The notes below the pieces were generated by a model, which ran no database searches, was not told where the DNA came from, and saw only the letters and a program-made list of their open reading frames with translations. From a virus: 52,837 nt of DNA. The stretch is taken from positions 1-52,837 of the IMG/VR virus record IMGVR_UViG_3300042879_003023; one strand, written 5' to 3'. Shown here in pieces: positions 1 through 7,226 of the stretch. Position 1 is the first letter of the stretch. Each line of letters starts with the position of its first letter. Position numbers and translations under genes: made by a program.

Positions 1-1
1 G

Positions 2-604
2 GATGCACAAGAAAAGGGAGATATCCCTTTCAATCTTGTTTTTTTATGGGATAGTATTGGATCAGTACCTTGTCAGATGACATTTGATGGAAAAGGTGGG
101 GGTATGCACAATGCTAAGGTATTAGCTGATAAAATAGGTATGGGGATCCACTCAAGAATTTCTAAATCAAAAAAAGAAGATTACCCCTATTACAATACTT
201 TAGTTATTTTAAATCAACCTTGGGTTTTATTGCCGGATAATCCATTTGGTCAACCTGAAATACAGGCGAAGGGCGGGACAGCTATTTGGTTGGCTAGTAG
301 TTTAATATTTTTGTTTGGTAATCAAAAAAAATCAGGTATAAGTCATATTGACGCCACAAAAAATGGAAGGAAAATATCTTTTGCAATTAGAACAAAAATC
401 TCAATTTTAAAAAATCATGTTAACGGGCTTGGATATAAAGATTCTAAAATAATTGCAGTACACAATGGGTATATACCGGACACTAAAGAATCGTTAGATA
501 AATATAAAAAGGAGTATTCTGAATATTGGTCTGAAAAAATGGACGGTAACGATTTTTCTTTAACAGAATCCCAAAGTGTCGAATTAGATGATGAACTAAA
601 TTAA
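2..604 (+). CDS. uvsX: UvsX/RecA-like recombinase, 3' part
   Basis: The frame is open from the window edge, so the N-terminus, including the Walker A loop, lies outside. What remains is about 200 residues of a RecA-fold strand-exchange ATPase. A hydrophobic strand ending in WDS (Walker B position) is followed by SIGSVP, then a strand ending in the LNQPW motif (RecA motif around NQ) and an AKGGTAIW segment that matches the RecA/UvsX GG loop. The tail is acidic and Ser/Asp-rich, as in UvsX, where it modulates loader binding. By family it would drive recombination-dependent replication and repair. The methionine at 77 is internal and should not be taken as the start. The position upstream of an exonuclease and helicase fits a T4-type replication cluster. 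The RecA/UvsX assignment is strong; UvsX rather than bacterial RecA is inferred from the context. Confidence 0.85.
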   Translation, partial: DAQEKGDIPFNLVFLWDSIGSVPCQMTFDGKGGGMHNAKVLADKIGMGIHSRISKSKKEDYPYYNTLVILNQPWVLLPDNPFGQPEIQAKGGTAIWLASSLIFLFGNQKKSGISHIDATKNGRKISFAIRTKISILKNHVNGLGYKDSKIIAVHNGYIPDTKESLDKYKKEYSEYWSEKMDGNDFSLTESQSVELDDELN

Positions 605-605
605 A

Positions 606-633
606 AAAAAATTGTTTAGAATAACAATTTTTT
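606..633 (+). terminator. A/T stem-loop after recombinase gene
   Basis: An 11-bp perfect stem (606-616 with 623-633) closes a 6-base loop. It starts directly after the recombinase stop codon, and the right arm ends in a run of six T. The stem is mostly A/T with one G-C pair, so it is a weak intrinsic terminator or a 3' mRNA stabiliser. Confidence 0.45.
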
Positions 634-645
634 AATATATACTGA

Positions 646-652
646 TATTTAT
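646..652 (+). promoter_or_regulatory. TATTTAT element before the RHH gene
   Basis: TATTTAT lies 6 bases before the ATG at 659, immediately after a stem-loop, so a new transcript could start here. It belongs to the recurring set described in the findings. Confidence 0.3.
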
Positions 653-658
653 TAATAA

Positions 659-820
659 ATGGGAAGAACTAAAGTTGAATCCGACAAAAAAAAGAAAAGT
701 GTTTCAGTTGCAATGGAACCGGAAATACTTGATTTTATAAGAGATAGGCACATAAATTTATCTTCCTTAGTTAATAAACTTTTGAAAGAATATATTAAAA
801 ATGGAAACAAAAATTTGTAA
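659..820 (+). CDS. small ribbon-helix-helix DNA-binding protein
   Basis: This is a 53-residue ORF starting with ATG at 659. A lysine-rich N-terminus is followed by an alternating strand (SVSVAM, residues 14-19), helix A (PEILDFIRDR), a turn (HINLSS) and helix B (LVNKLLKEYI). This is the beta-alpha-alpha layout of Arc/CopG/MetJ-type repressors, which bind operators as dimers through the paired strands. It follows a stem-loop and a TATTTAT element. Its last 20 bases overlap the start of the HNH gene, so the two are probably translationally coupled, and it may regulate that gene or its own transcript. Function is inferred from fold pattern and size only. Confidence 0.7.
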   Translation: MGRTKVESDKKKKSVSVAMEPEILDFIRDRHINLSSLVNKLLKEYIKNGNKNL

Positions 821-1520
821 TAAGTGTGAAGAAGAAAAAAGTGTTTGTGAATTTGGTATATTAAAATCCTCAAAAGACGGTTTTAGATATTTTTGTAAAG
901 TGTGTAGAAAAAAAATTGAAAAAAACTATGAAGGTGATAATGTGAAGAAAAGAAAAAAAAAGTGGAGGGATAACAATAAAGAAAAAATAAAAAAACATTA
1001 TTTAGAAACAAAAGAATCGGTTTTAAATTATCAAAAAAAATATAGAGAAGAAAATGAAGAAAAAATTTTAGAGAGTAAAAAAAAATATTATAATGAAAAT
1101 AAAGATGTTATTTTATTAAAAACTAAGATTTATAGAAAAAAAAACAAACAAAAAAGAAATTCTTTAGAGAAAAATAAGAAAAAAAACGATAAAATTTATC
1201 AGTTATTAACCGGAATGAGAAGTAGGTTATCAACTTACTTGAAAAAACAAAATATTACAAAAAGAAACAGAACTTTTGAAATCATTGGATGTTCTCCTGA
1301 ATTTTTAAAAGAACATTTAGAAAAACAATTCATTAGTGGGATGACTTGGGAAAATAGAAATGAATGGCATATTGATCACATTATTCCTCTATCTTCGGCA
1401 AAAACTGAAGAAGAATTATACAAATTGTGTCATTACACAAATCTTCAACCATTATGTGCTGAAGACAATATTAAAAAAAGTAACAAAATTGTAGAACAAT
1501 TTAATAACAAAAAAAAGTGA
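801..1520 (+). CDS. HNH endonuclease with N-terminal zinc finger
   Basis: The protein has 239 residues. The N-terminus has a C6-x2-C9 ... C32-x2-C35 zinc knuckle. The middle (about 40-150) is extremely Lys/Glu/Asn-rich and probably helical. The C-terminus carries the HNH core: HIDHIIPL from residue 190, then TNLQPL and a DN..K.N ending, matching the catalytic His, the central Asn and the metal-binding terminal residues. Such free-standing HNH enzymes in phages usually act as homing endonucleases that nick or cut related genomes at the intron-less or gene-less site. It sits between a tiny RHH gene and the 5'-3' exonuclease and overlaps both (20 and 4 bases). Its base composition is even more A-rich than its neighbours, which fits recent insertion. 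Confidence 0.85.
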   Translation: METKICNKCEEEKSVCEFGILKSSKDGFRYFCKVCRKKIEKNYEGDNVKKRKKKWRDNNKEKIKKHYLETKESVLNYQKKYREENEEKILESKKKYYNENKDVILLKTKIYRKKNKQKRNSLEKNKKKNDKIYQLLTGMRSRLSTYLKKQNITKRNRTFEIIGCSPEFLKEHLEKQFISGMTWENRNEWHIDHIIPLSSAKTEEELYKLCHYTNLQPLCAEDNIKKSNKIVEQFNNKKK

Positions 1521-2524
1521 CTAAAACTTTATTAGTCGATGGGAACAATTTATTAAAAATTGGATTTCACGGAGTTAAAGATTATTTTAATGGAACGGAG
1601 CATGTGGGTGGTATTTGGCACTTTTTAAATACCATCCGCAAGTTTTTAGAAGAATCCAATTACAATAAGGTAGTGGTGTTTTGGGATGGAGAATTATCAA
1701 CCGCACAAAGAAGAGTCCTGTACCCAAAATACAAACTTAACAGAAAAGGGGTAACTGAAGATTTTAAAGAAGAATCATTTGGTAAACAAAAACAACGGGT
1801 TAAACAATATTTGGAAGAAATGTTTGTTAGACAAGTTGAGTTTGAAAATTCAGAAGCTGACGACCTAATCGCATATTATTGCAAAATTTCAAAAAACGAA
1901 CACAAAACAATTTTTAGTGGTGATAGAGACCTTACACAACTTATTTCTGAAGATGTGACCATCTATTCGCCAAATACAAAGAAGTATTATAAGAAGGGAG
2001 ATATGATTAAACTACACGATATTGAAATCCCACATTATAATGTAAAAACATTTAAGATATTATCAGGTGATAAATCAGATAATATTGATGGGATCTATTA
2101 TCTTGGCGAAAAAACTTTCGTTAAATTATTTCCTGAGATACTTGAAAAAGAAGTTACTTTTTCCGATATTTTAAAAAAGGGTGAAGAACTTTTAAAAGAA
2201 CAAAAAGATAATACAGTATTAAAAAATTTATTAACTGGTAAAACAAAAGAAGGGATTTTTGGAGATGAGTTTTTTGAAATCAACCAAAAAATAGTAGATT
2301 TGTCAAACCCTTTAATCAACGAGGAAGGTAAAGAAGTAGTTGAATTATATTACTCTGAGTCATTGGATCCTGACGGAAGAGGATATAAAAACCTGATACG
2401 AATGATGATGGAAGATGGATTATTTAAATATCTTCCGAAAGGAGATGAGCAGTGGGTGTATTTTCTAAAACCATTTTTAAAATTAACAAGAAAAGAAAAG
2501 TCAAATTACAAAACAAAAAAGTAA
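1517..2524 (+). CDS. rnh: 5'-3' exonuclease / flap nuclease (T4 RNase H-like)
   Basis: This 335-residue PIN/FEN-fold nuclease would remove RNA primers and flaps during lagging-strand synthesis. Metal-binding carboxylates sit in the expected order: D8 (LLVDGNN), D57 (VVFWDGE), E113-A-D115-D116, D136/D138 (SGDRD) and D185/D188/D191 (GDKSDNIDG), the last in the helix-hairpin-helix region. The start is a GTG in the GTGA overlap with the HNH gene stop. Length is close to T4 RNase H (305). It shares the T4-type cluster with the recombinase and helicase. Confidence 0.88.
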   Translation: MTKTLLVDGNNLLKIGFHGVKDYFNGTEHVGGIWHFLNTIRKFLEESNYNKVVVFWDGELSTAQRRVLYPKYKLNRKGVTEDFKEESFGKQKQRVKQYLEEMFVRQVEFENSEADDLIAYYCKISKNEHKTIFSGDRDLTQLISEDVTIYSPNTKKYYKKGDMIKLHDIEIPHYNVKTFKILSGDKSDNIDGIYYLGEKTFVKLFPEILEKEVTFSDILKKGEELLKEQKDNTVLKNLLTGKTKEGIFGDEFFEINQKIVDLSNPLINEEGKEVVELYYSESLDPDGRGYKNLIRMMMEDGLFKYLPKGDEQWVYFLKPFLKLTRKEKSNYKTKK

Positions 2525-2528
2525 AATT

Positions 2529-2981
2529 ATGAAAGAACAAAACGATGTAACAAAGGTTGAATTCTTGATCACATTGAATGACAATTTTGTCGTACAAAGA
2601 TTCTTCAACGTGAAAGGATACAACCCTAAATCTAAAAGTAGTTCAGAACTTTATGGGTACATTAAAAGTTTAGCGTCCGTACTTCAGACAAAACTTAGAA
2701 ATAAGTGTATGGTGTATATGTTAGACAACCGTTTCCAAATCGAGGAGGATCCAACCATCTTGGAAACATCAAATACAGATGGACCCGAAGTTTTTAACAT
2801 TATTTTGAAAGTCGGAAATGAGACAATTTGTCATAGAATCATTGACGCGAAAGTATATCCTCCGAAGGTAAGATATACGCTGGACATACGACCAGACATA
2901 AAAAACATCTTAAGAGACCTTACTGACATTTTATCAGATCAAAATTTATCTTACGAGTACTTTAATTATTCACTTGCTTAA
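2529..2981 (+). CDS. conserved-looking phage protein of unknown function
   Basis: The protein has 150 residues and starts 4 bases after the exonuclease stop. It looks like a compact alpha/beta protein: two strand-rich halves (residues about 8-30 and 90-125) around a helical segment with a SSELYGYIKSLASVLQ stretch. There are no Cys pairs, signal peptide or membrane segment. Its place between exonuclease and replicative helicase suggests a replication accessory role, but I do not recognise a family. T4 places small loader and single-strand-binding proteins in similar positions; there is no sequence evidence that this is one. Confidence 0.7.
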   Translation: MKEQNDVTKVEFLITLNDNFVVQRFFNVKGYNPKSKSSSELYGYIKSLASVLQTKLRNKCMVYMLDNRFQIEEDPTILETSNTDGPEVFNIILKVGNETICHRIIDAKVYPPKVRYTLDIRPDIKNILRDLTDILSDQNLSYEYFNYSLA

Positions 2982-2984
2982 AGA

Positions 2985-2991
2985 TATTTAT
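2985..2991 (+). promoter_or_regulatory. TATTTAT element before helicase gene
   Basis: TATTTAT occurs in the 40-base gap before the helicase gene, 30 bases upstream of its ATG at 3022, a spacing that allows a short leader. Confidence 0.3.
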
Positions 2992-3021
2992 CATTAAATC
3001 ACACAATAAATTCTAATCAAT

Positions 3022-4395
3022 ATGTCAGACAAAAAAAACTTCGGATACTTAGGGAACAACTTTCAAATTCAATTATTAAACAACATCGTTACTTACAAAG
3101 ATTTCTCTAATTCCATCATTGAAGTTATTGACCCTCATTATTTTGATAACCAATATTTCAGAATCATTTGTCAAATGATCAAAGAGTATTATTCAAAGTA
3201 TGAGCATACCCCGACATTTGACACACTAGAACAATTAACAAAGTCCGAAATCACATCGTCTATGGCACAAAAAAGTGTTTTAGATACAATCCAACAAGTG
3301 AAAGACGTATCTGATGAAGGGTCAGTTTTTGTTCAAGAAAAATCCTTAAAATTCTGCAAACAACAAGAGCTCCAAAAAGTAATGACAAAGGCTCAATCAA
3401 TCATCGATAAAGGTGATTTCGAGAGTTATGATAAGTTGGAAGAAATGGTTAGGGGAGCACTTCAAGTTGGTGAAGTAGATAAAGGAACAAGTGATGTATT
3501 TTTTAACCTTGATGAGGTGTTGGATGATGATTACAGACATCCCATTCCTATTGGAGTCCCAGGTATTGATAACTTATTAAAGGGGGGATTGGCCAAAGGA
3601 GAAATCGGTGTAATACTTGCACCGACGGGAGTTGGAAAATCTACGTTCACAACCAAAATCGCAAATCACGCATTTAACTTAGGGTATAATGTCCTTCAGA
3701 TATTTTTTGAAGACAACCCAAAAATTATTCAAAGAAAACACTTTACACTTTGGACTGGAATTCATCCTGACGAATTATCTGAAAACAAAGAAGAAGTTAT
3801 GACTAAAGTTAAACACATTCAATCAACAAGAAAAAATAAGTTGATAATGAAAAAGTTGGCTTCAGATACCGTAACAATGAATCAGATTAAAAATCAAGTC
3901 AGAAAGATGATTGCGGAAGGAACAAAAATTGATATGATAATTTTAGATTACATTGATTGTGTTGTTCCTGATAAGATGTTAGGTGATGAATGGAAAAGCG
4001 AAGGATCGGTAATGCGAGGATTTGAAGCAATGTGTCACGAATTAGACATTGCTGGTTGGACGGCAACACAAGGAAACAGAAATTCAATATCATCAGAGGT
4101 TGTAACAACAGATCAAATGGGAGGATCAATTAAAAAGGCTCAAGTCGGTCACGTTATTATTACAGTTGCAAAATCACTACAACAAAAAGAAATGAATTTA
4201 GCAACAATAGCAATAACAAAATCAAGGATAGGTAAAGACGGAATCATTTTTGAAAACTGTAAGTTCGATAATGGGATGCTTGAAATTGATACAGAACAAA
4301 GTGTGACATTCCTTGGACACGAGGAACAAAAAGAAGAAAAAAATCGTAACAGAATAAAAGAACTGTTAGAAAAGAAAAAGCAAAAAGAACAATAA
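3022..4395 (+). CDS. replicative DNA helicase, DnaB / T4 gp41-like
   Basis: This 457-residue RecA-fold hexameric helicase would unwind the fork 5'-3' and work with the primase encoded at 36006. The N-terminal 150 residues are helical, like the DnaB primase-interaction domain. The motor begins around GIDNLLKGGL (181-190). Walker A is APTGVGKST at 200-208. A catalytic glutamate follows in the FFEDNP segment (about 230). Walker B is the hydrophobic strand ending ILDYID (about 305). The Q-G-N-R segment (about 351-355) and an Arg-containing ITKSRIGKDG strand match DnaB motifs. The C-terminal 30 residues are a Lys/Glu-rich tail. Length is normal for gp41/DnaB. Confidence 0.93.
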   Translation: MSDKKNFGYLGNNFQIQLLNNIVTYKDFSNSIIEVIDPHYFDNQYFRIICQMIKEYYSKYEHTPTFDTLEQLTKSEITSSMAQKSVLDTIQQVKDVSDEGSVFVQEKSLKFCKQQELQKVMTKAQSIIDKGDFESYDKLEEMVRGALQVGEVDKGTSDVFFNLDEVLDDDYRHPIPIGVPGIDNLLKGGLAKGEIGVILAPTGVGKSTFTTKIANHAFNLGYNVLQIFFEDNPKIIQRKHFTLWTGIHPDELSENKEEVMTKVKHIQSTRKNKLIMKKLASDTVTMNQIKNQVRKMIAEGTKIDMIILDYIDCVVPDKMLGDEWKSEGSVMRGFEAMCHELDIAGWTATQGNRNSISSEVVTTDQMGGSIKKAQVGHVIITVAKSLQQKEMNLATIAITKSRIGKDGIIFENCKFDNGMLEIDTEQSVTFLGHEEQKEEKNRNRIKELLEKKKQKEQ

Positions 4396-4426
4396 TCTTA
4401 AAATAAATTACTAAATTTGAATTAAA

Positions 4427-6286
4427 ATGGATATTTCGCAAAAAATATTAAGTGACATCACTGTCCATATGAAATACGCAAAGTTTATTCCCGAACTACA
4501 AAGACGGGAGACTTGGGAAGAGTTGGTGACAAGAAACAAAGAAATGCACCAACAAAAATACCCACACATTAAAGACCAAATTGAAGATGTCTACAAAATG
4601 GTTTATGACAAAAAAGTATTACCATCGATGAGGTCTTTACAGTTTGGTGGAAAACCAATTGAAATTTCACCAAACAGAATCTACAACTGTGCTTATATGC
4701 CAATCGATCATGTAGATGCTTTTTCTGAAACTATGTTTTTACTTTTAGGTGGAACTGGTGTTGGATATTCAGTTCAAAAACATCACGTAGATAAACTACC
4801 TGAAATTAAAAAACCAAATTCTGAAAGAACAAGAAGATACCTTATTGGTGATTCTATTGAAGGATGGGCGGACGCAATCAAAGTGCTTATGGAATCTTAT
4901 CTTGGATATAAGTCATCAACACCTGTATTTGATTTTTCAGACATCAGACAAAAAGGTGCTAATCTTGTAACATCAGGTGGTAAAGCACCTGGACCACAAC
5001 CATTGAAAGATTGTATCCACAACATTACAAAGGTATTGGACGCTAAAAAAGATGGTGAAAAACTATCACCAATCGAAGCACACGACATTACTTGTCATAT
5101 TGCAGATGCCGTACTTGCAGGTGGTATTAGAAGAGCTGCACTTATTAGTTTGTTCAGTGCTGACGATGAAGAAATGATTTCTTGTAAATCAGGATCTTGG
5201 TGGGAACAAAACCCACAAAGAGGTAGAGCAAATAACTCAGCAGTTCTTCTTCGTCACAAAATCACAAAAGAATTCTTTATGGATCTTTGGAAACGTATTG
5301 AATTATCGGGTGCTGGTGAACCGGGAATTTATCTATCAAACGATAAAGATTGGGGAACTAACCCTTGTTGTGAAATTGCACTTAGACCTTACCAATTCTG
5401 TAATCTTTGTGAAGTAAATGCGTCTGATATTGAATCACAAGAAGATTTTGAAAAAAGAGTTAAGGCGGCCGCGTTCATTGGAACATTACAAGCAGGATAC
5501 ACTGATTTCCATTATCTTCGTGATGTTTGGAAAAGAACAACTGAAAAAGATGCACTTATTGGTGTTGGTATGACAGGTATTGGATCAGGTGTTGTACTTG
5601 GTTATGATATGAAATCGGCAGCCGAAGCTGTTAAAGAAGAAAATGAAAGAGTTGCTAATCTTATTGGAATTAACAAGGCCGCAAGAACAACAACAGTTAA
5701 ACCATCAGGAACATCGTCTTTAGTTCTTGGGACATCATCAGGAATTCACGCTTGGCATAATGACTTTTATTTAAGAAGAATCCGTGTTGGAAAAAATGAA
5801 GCAATTTATTCTTATCTTGCAATCAATCATCCTGAACTTATTGAAGATGAATTTTTCCGTCCTCACGACACTGCGGTTATCACCATCCCACAAAAATCAC
5901 CTGAAGGTTCAATTATTAGACACGAATCTGTATTTCAAATGTTAGAACGTGTTAAAAAAGTATCTGATGAGTGGGTAAGATCTGGTCATAGAACTGGTCA
6001 AAATACACACAACGTATCTGCTACGGTTTCTATTAAAGAAGATGAATGGGACTTGGTAGGTGAATGGATGTGGAATAACCGTAAATTCTACAATGGACTA
6101 TCAGTTTTACCATACAACGGAGGAACTTATACTCAAGCACCTTTTGAGGATACAACTCAAGAAGAATTTGAAAGATTGATTAAAACATTATCAGATGTTG
6201 ATCTTACAAGAGTTGTTGAATTACAGGATAACACAGACCTACGTGGTGAAGCGGCTTGTGCTGGCGGGGCTTGTGAAATTGTCTAA
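4427..6286 (+). CDS. nrdJ: adenosylcobalamin-dependent ribonucleotide reductase (class II)
   Basis: This 619-residue monomeric-type class II RNR reduces ribonucleotides to deoxyribonucleotides using coenzyme B12. Residues that align by spacing with the Lactobacillus leichmannii enzyme are visible: C88 (YNCAYM; redox partner C119), C314 in NPCCEI (thiyl radical C408), E316 (E410), C325 eleven residues later (C419), and C611-x4-C616 at the very C-terminus (C731/C736 reducing pair). The phosphate-binding TVKPSGTSSLV segment is present. It is shorter than the about 740-residue L. leichmannii protein, so an insertion such as the allosteric domain is probably reduced. No small subunit is nearby, as expected. 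It supplies dNTPs independent of oxygen but dependent on host B12 supply. Confidence 0.92.
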   Translation: MDISQKILSDITVHMKYAKFIPELQRRETWEELVTRNKEMHQQKYPHIKDQIEDVYKMVYDKKVLPSMRSLQFGGKPIEISPNRIYNCAYMPIDHVDAFSETMFLLLGGTGVGYSVQKHHVDKLPEIKKPNSERTRRYLIGDSIEGWADAIKVLMESYLGYKSSTPVFDFSDIRQKGANLVTSGGKAPGPQPLKDCIHNITKVLDAKKDGEKLSPIEAHDITCHIADAVLAGGIRRAALISLFSADDEEMISCKSGSWWEQNPQRGRANNSAVLLRHKITKEFFMDLWKRIELSGAGEPGIYLSNDKDWGTNPCCEIALRPYQFCNLCEVNASDIESQEDFEKRVKAAAFIGTLQAGYTDFHYLRDVWKRTTEKDALIGVGMTGIGSGVVLGYDMKSAAEAVKEENERVANLIGINKAARTTTVKPSGTSSLVLGTSSGIHAWHNDFYLRRIRVGKNEAIYSYLAINHPELIEDEFFRPHDTAVITIPQKSPEGSIIRHESVFQMLERVKKVSDEWVRSGHRTGQNTHNVSATVSIKEDEWDLVGEWMWNNRKFYNGLSVLPYNGGTYTQAPFEDTTQEEFERLIKTLSDVDLTRVVELQDNTDLRGEAACAGGACEIV

Positions 6287-6297
6287 TACCTATAGAA

Positions 6298-6378
6298 ATG
6301 AAAGTGACTTGGGGAAATAATGTAACGTTAACGTATCAAGTTTTGTTAGCGTTTTATAATCTAAGAAAAAACAATTAA
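6298..6378 (+). CDS. possible 26-residue peptide
   Basis: A short ATG-to-TAA frame fills most of the gap between the reductase gene and the DUF5522-like gene; its stop is one base before the next ATG (TAATATG). The peptide is neutral to basic with a hydrophobic middle (LTYQVLLAFYNL). The tight spacing suggests translation, but the ORF is too short for a secure call; it may only be a leader. Confidence 0.3.
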   Translation: MKVTWGNNVTLTYQVLLAFYNLRKNN

Positions 6379-6379
6379 T

Positions 6380-6607
6380 ATGACAGTAAGCGCTACTAAC
6401 GATTGGGTACAACAGTTATATATGAAGGAGTTTATTAAACCTAAACTCCTTCCTTCTGACTTTTATTATGATGGAAACGGTAGAATGGTTATGACCGAAT
6501 CATATCATAAAAGAAGGGGTAGTTGTTGTGGGTCAGGATGTTTACATTGTCCATATGAACCACGTTTTCAAAAAGGTAATACAAACCTACAAGAATCACG
6601 ACAATAG
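6380..6607 (+). CDS. small Cys-rich protein, DUF5522-like
   Basis: This 75-residue protein has a compact metal-binding pattern: YHKRRGSCCGSGCLHCPYEP (CC-x3-C-x2-CPY) around residues 42-61, preceded by a short strand-rich part ending in GRMVMTESYH. This matches, as I recall it, the DUF5522 family of small bacterial proteins, for which no activity is established. It probably binds zinc or an iron-sulfur cluster. Its stop codon lies in the loop of a strong terminator hairpin. The ending after residue 61 is polar and unconserved in appearance. It may be a host-derived gene acquired with the reductase. Confidence 0.75.
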   Translation: MTVSATNDWVQQLYMKEFIKPKLLPSDFYYDGNGRMVMTESYHKRRGSCCGSGCLHCPYEPRFQKGNTNLQESRQ

Positions 6608-6619
6608 TCGTGATTTTTT
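6594..6619 (+). terminator. intrinsic terminator at end of replication block
   Basis: A 9-bp perfect stem (6594-6602 with 6607-6615) with an AATA loop is followed by a T run to 6619. The left arm and loop overlap the last codons and the TAG stop of the DUF5522-like gene, so termination and the end of translation are tightly placed. It separates the replication block from the tail block. Confidence 0.8.
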
Positions 6620-6630
6620 ATTTTATATCG

Positions 6631-6638
6631 TATTTATA
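6631..6638 (+). promoter_or_regulatory. TATTTATA element at head of the tail module
   Basis: TATTTATA lies directly after the terminator and 30 bases before the gp25-like ATG. It is a good place for a structural-gene promoter. Confidence 0.4.
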
Positions 6639-6668
6639 AAAAATTTCACAACATTATATTTATTTTAT

Positions 6669-7223
6669 ATGGCAAATGGTATTACATATGGTATTGGCTT
6701 CCCATTTAGTGAAAGTGCTGTTGGTAATTATTTTAATTTAACAACAACTACAAGTCAAGAAATAAGAACCGATCTTTTACACTTACTTTTTACAAGAAAA
6801 GGATCAAGATATTATTTACCTGATTTTGGAACAAGGCTTTATGAATTTATTTTTGACCCCCTGGATGGTGAAACTTTTGAAGGTATAAAATCTGAAATAC
6901 AAACACAAGTTGAAAAGTATATCCCAAATTTGATAATAAACAGTATAACCGTGGCTCCGTATACTGAAAATGAAAAATCACAGTCATTATCAGACGCCGT
7001 TTACAAATCTAAAATACCTGAATACTCTAAAGGGGAAGTCACAACCATAACAGCAACGGATTCACAAACCACAGGTGGAAGGGTAACTCAAGAATATAAT
7101 TATTATGATATTTTTAGGCTTCCAGGGCAAGGAGTGCAAGATTATACTGCTAAAATAAAAATTGAATACACAGATAATAATAGTTCTTTTGGGTCAAGAG
7201 AATTTATAATTATTAACATATAA
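6669..7223 (+). CDS. baseplate wedge protein, gp25 / GPW family
   Basis: The protein has 184 residues from ATG 6669; the frame is open further upstream, but that would run through the terminator. The gp25 signature is clear: TRKGSRYYLPDFGTRLYEFI (about 42-61), then FDP, then a helix (GIKSEIQTQVEKY) and IPN, matching the family pattern 'T..G.R...P.FG..L...lF.P...I...I..~~P'. gp25 sits at the inner ring of the contractile baseplate and sets sheath assembly. The C-terminal half is variable beta-structure. It heads the tail module and is followed 3 bases later by the gp6-like gene, the usual pairing. Confidence 0.9.
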   Translation: MANGITYGIGFPFSESAVGNYFNLTTTTSQEIRTDLLHLLFTRKGSRYYLPDFGTRLYEFIFDPLDGETFEGIKSEIQTQVEKYIPNLIINSITVAPYTENEKSQSLSDAVYKSKIPEYSKGEVTTITATDSQTTGGRVTQEYNYYDIFRLPGQGVQDYTAKIKIEYTDNNSSFGSREFIIINI

Positions 7224-7226
7224 GAT

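Noticed and set aside
4412-4419. TAAATTTG as host promoter for the reductase gene
   Set aside because: It matches the -7 consensus, but no TTTG lies near 19 bases upstream and the sequence is expected often in AT-rich DNA.
6528-6668. Longer start for the gp25-like gene
   Set aside because: The open frame upstream of 6669 would run through the DUF5522-like gene and the terminator, and the gp25 homology starts after 6669.
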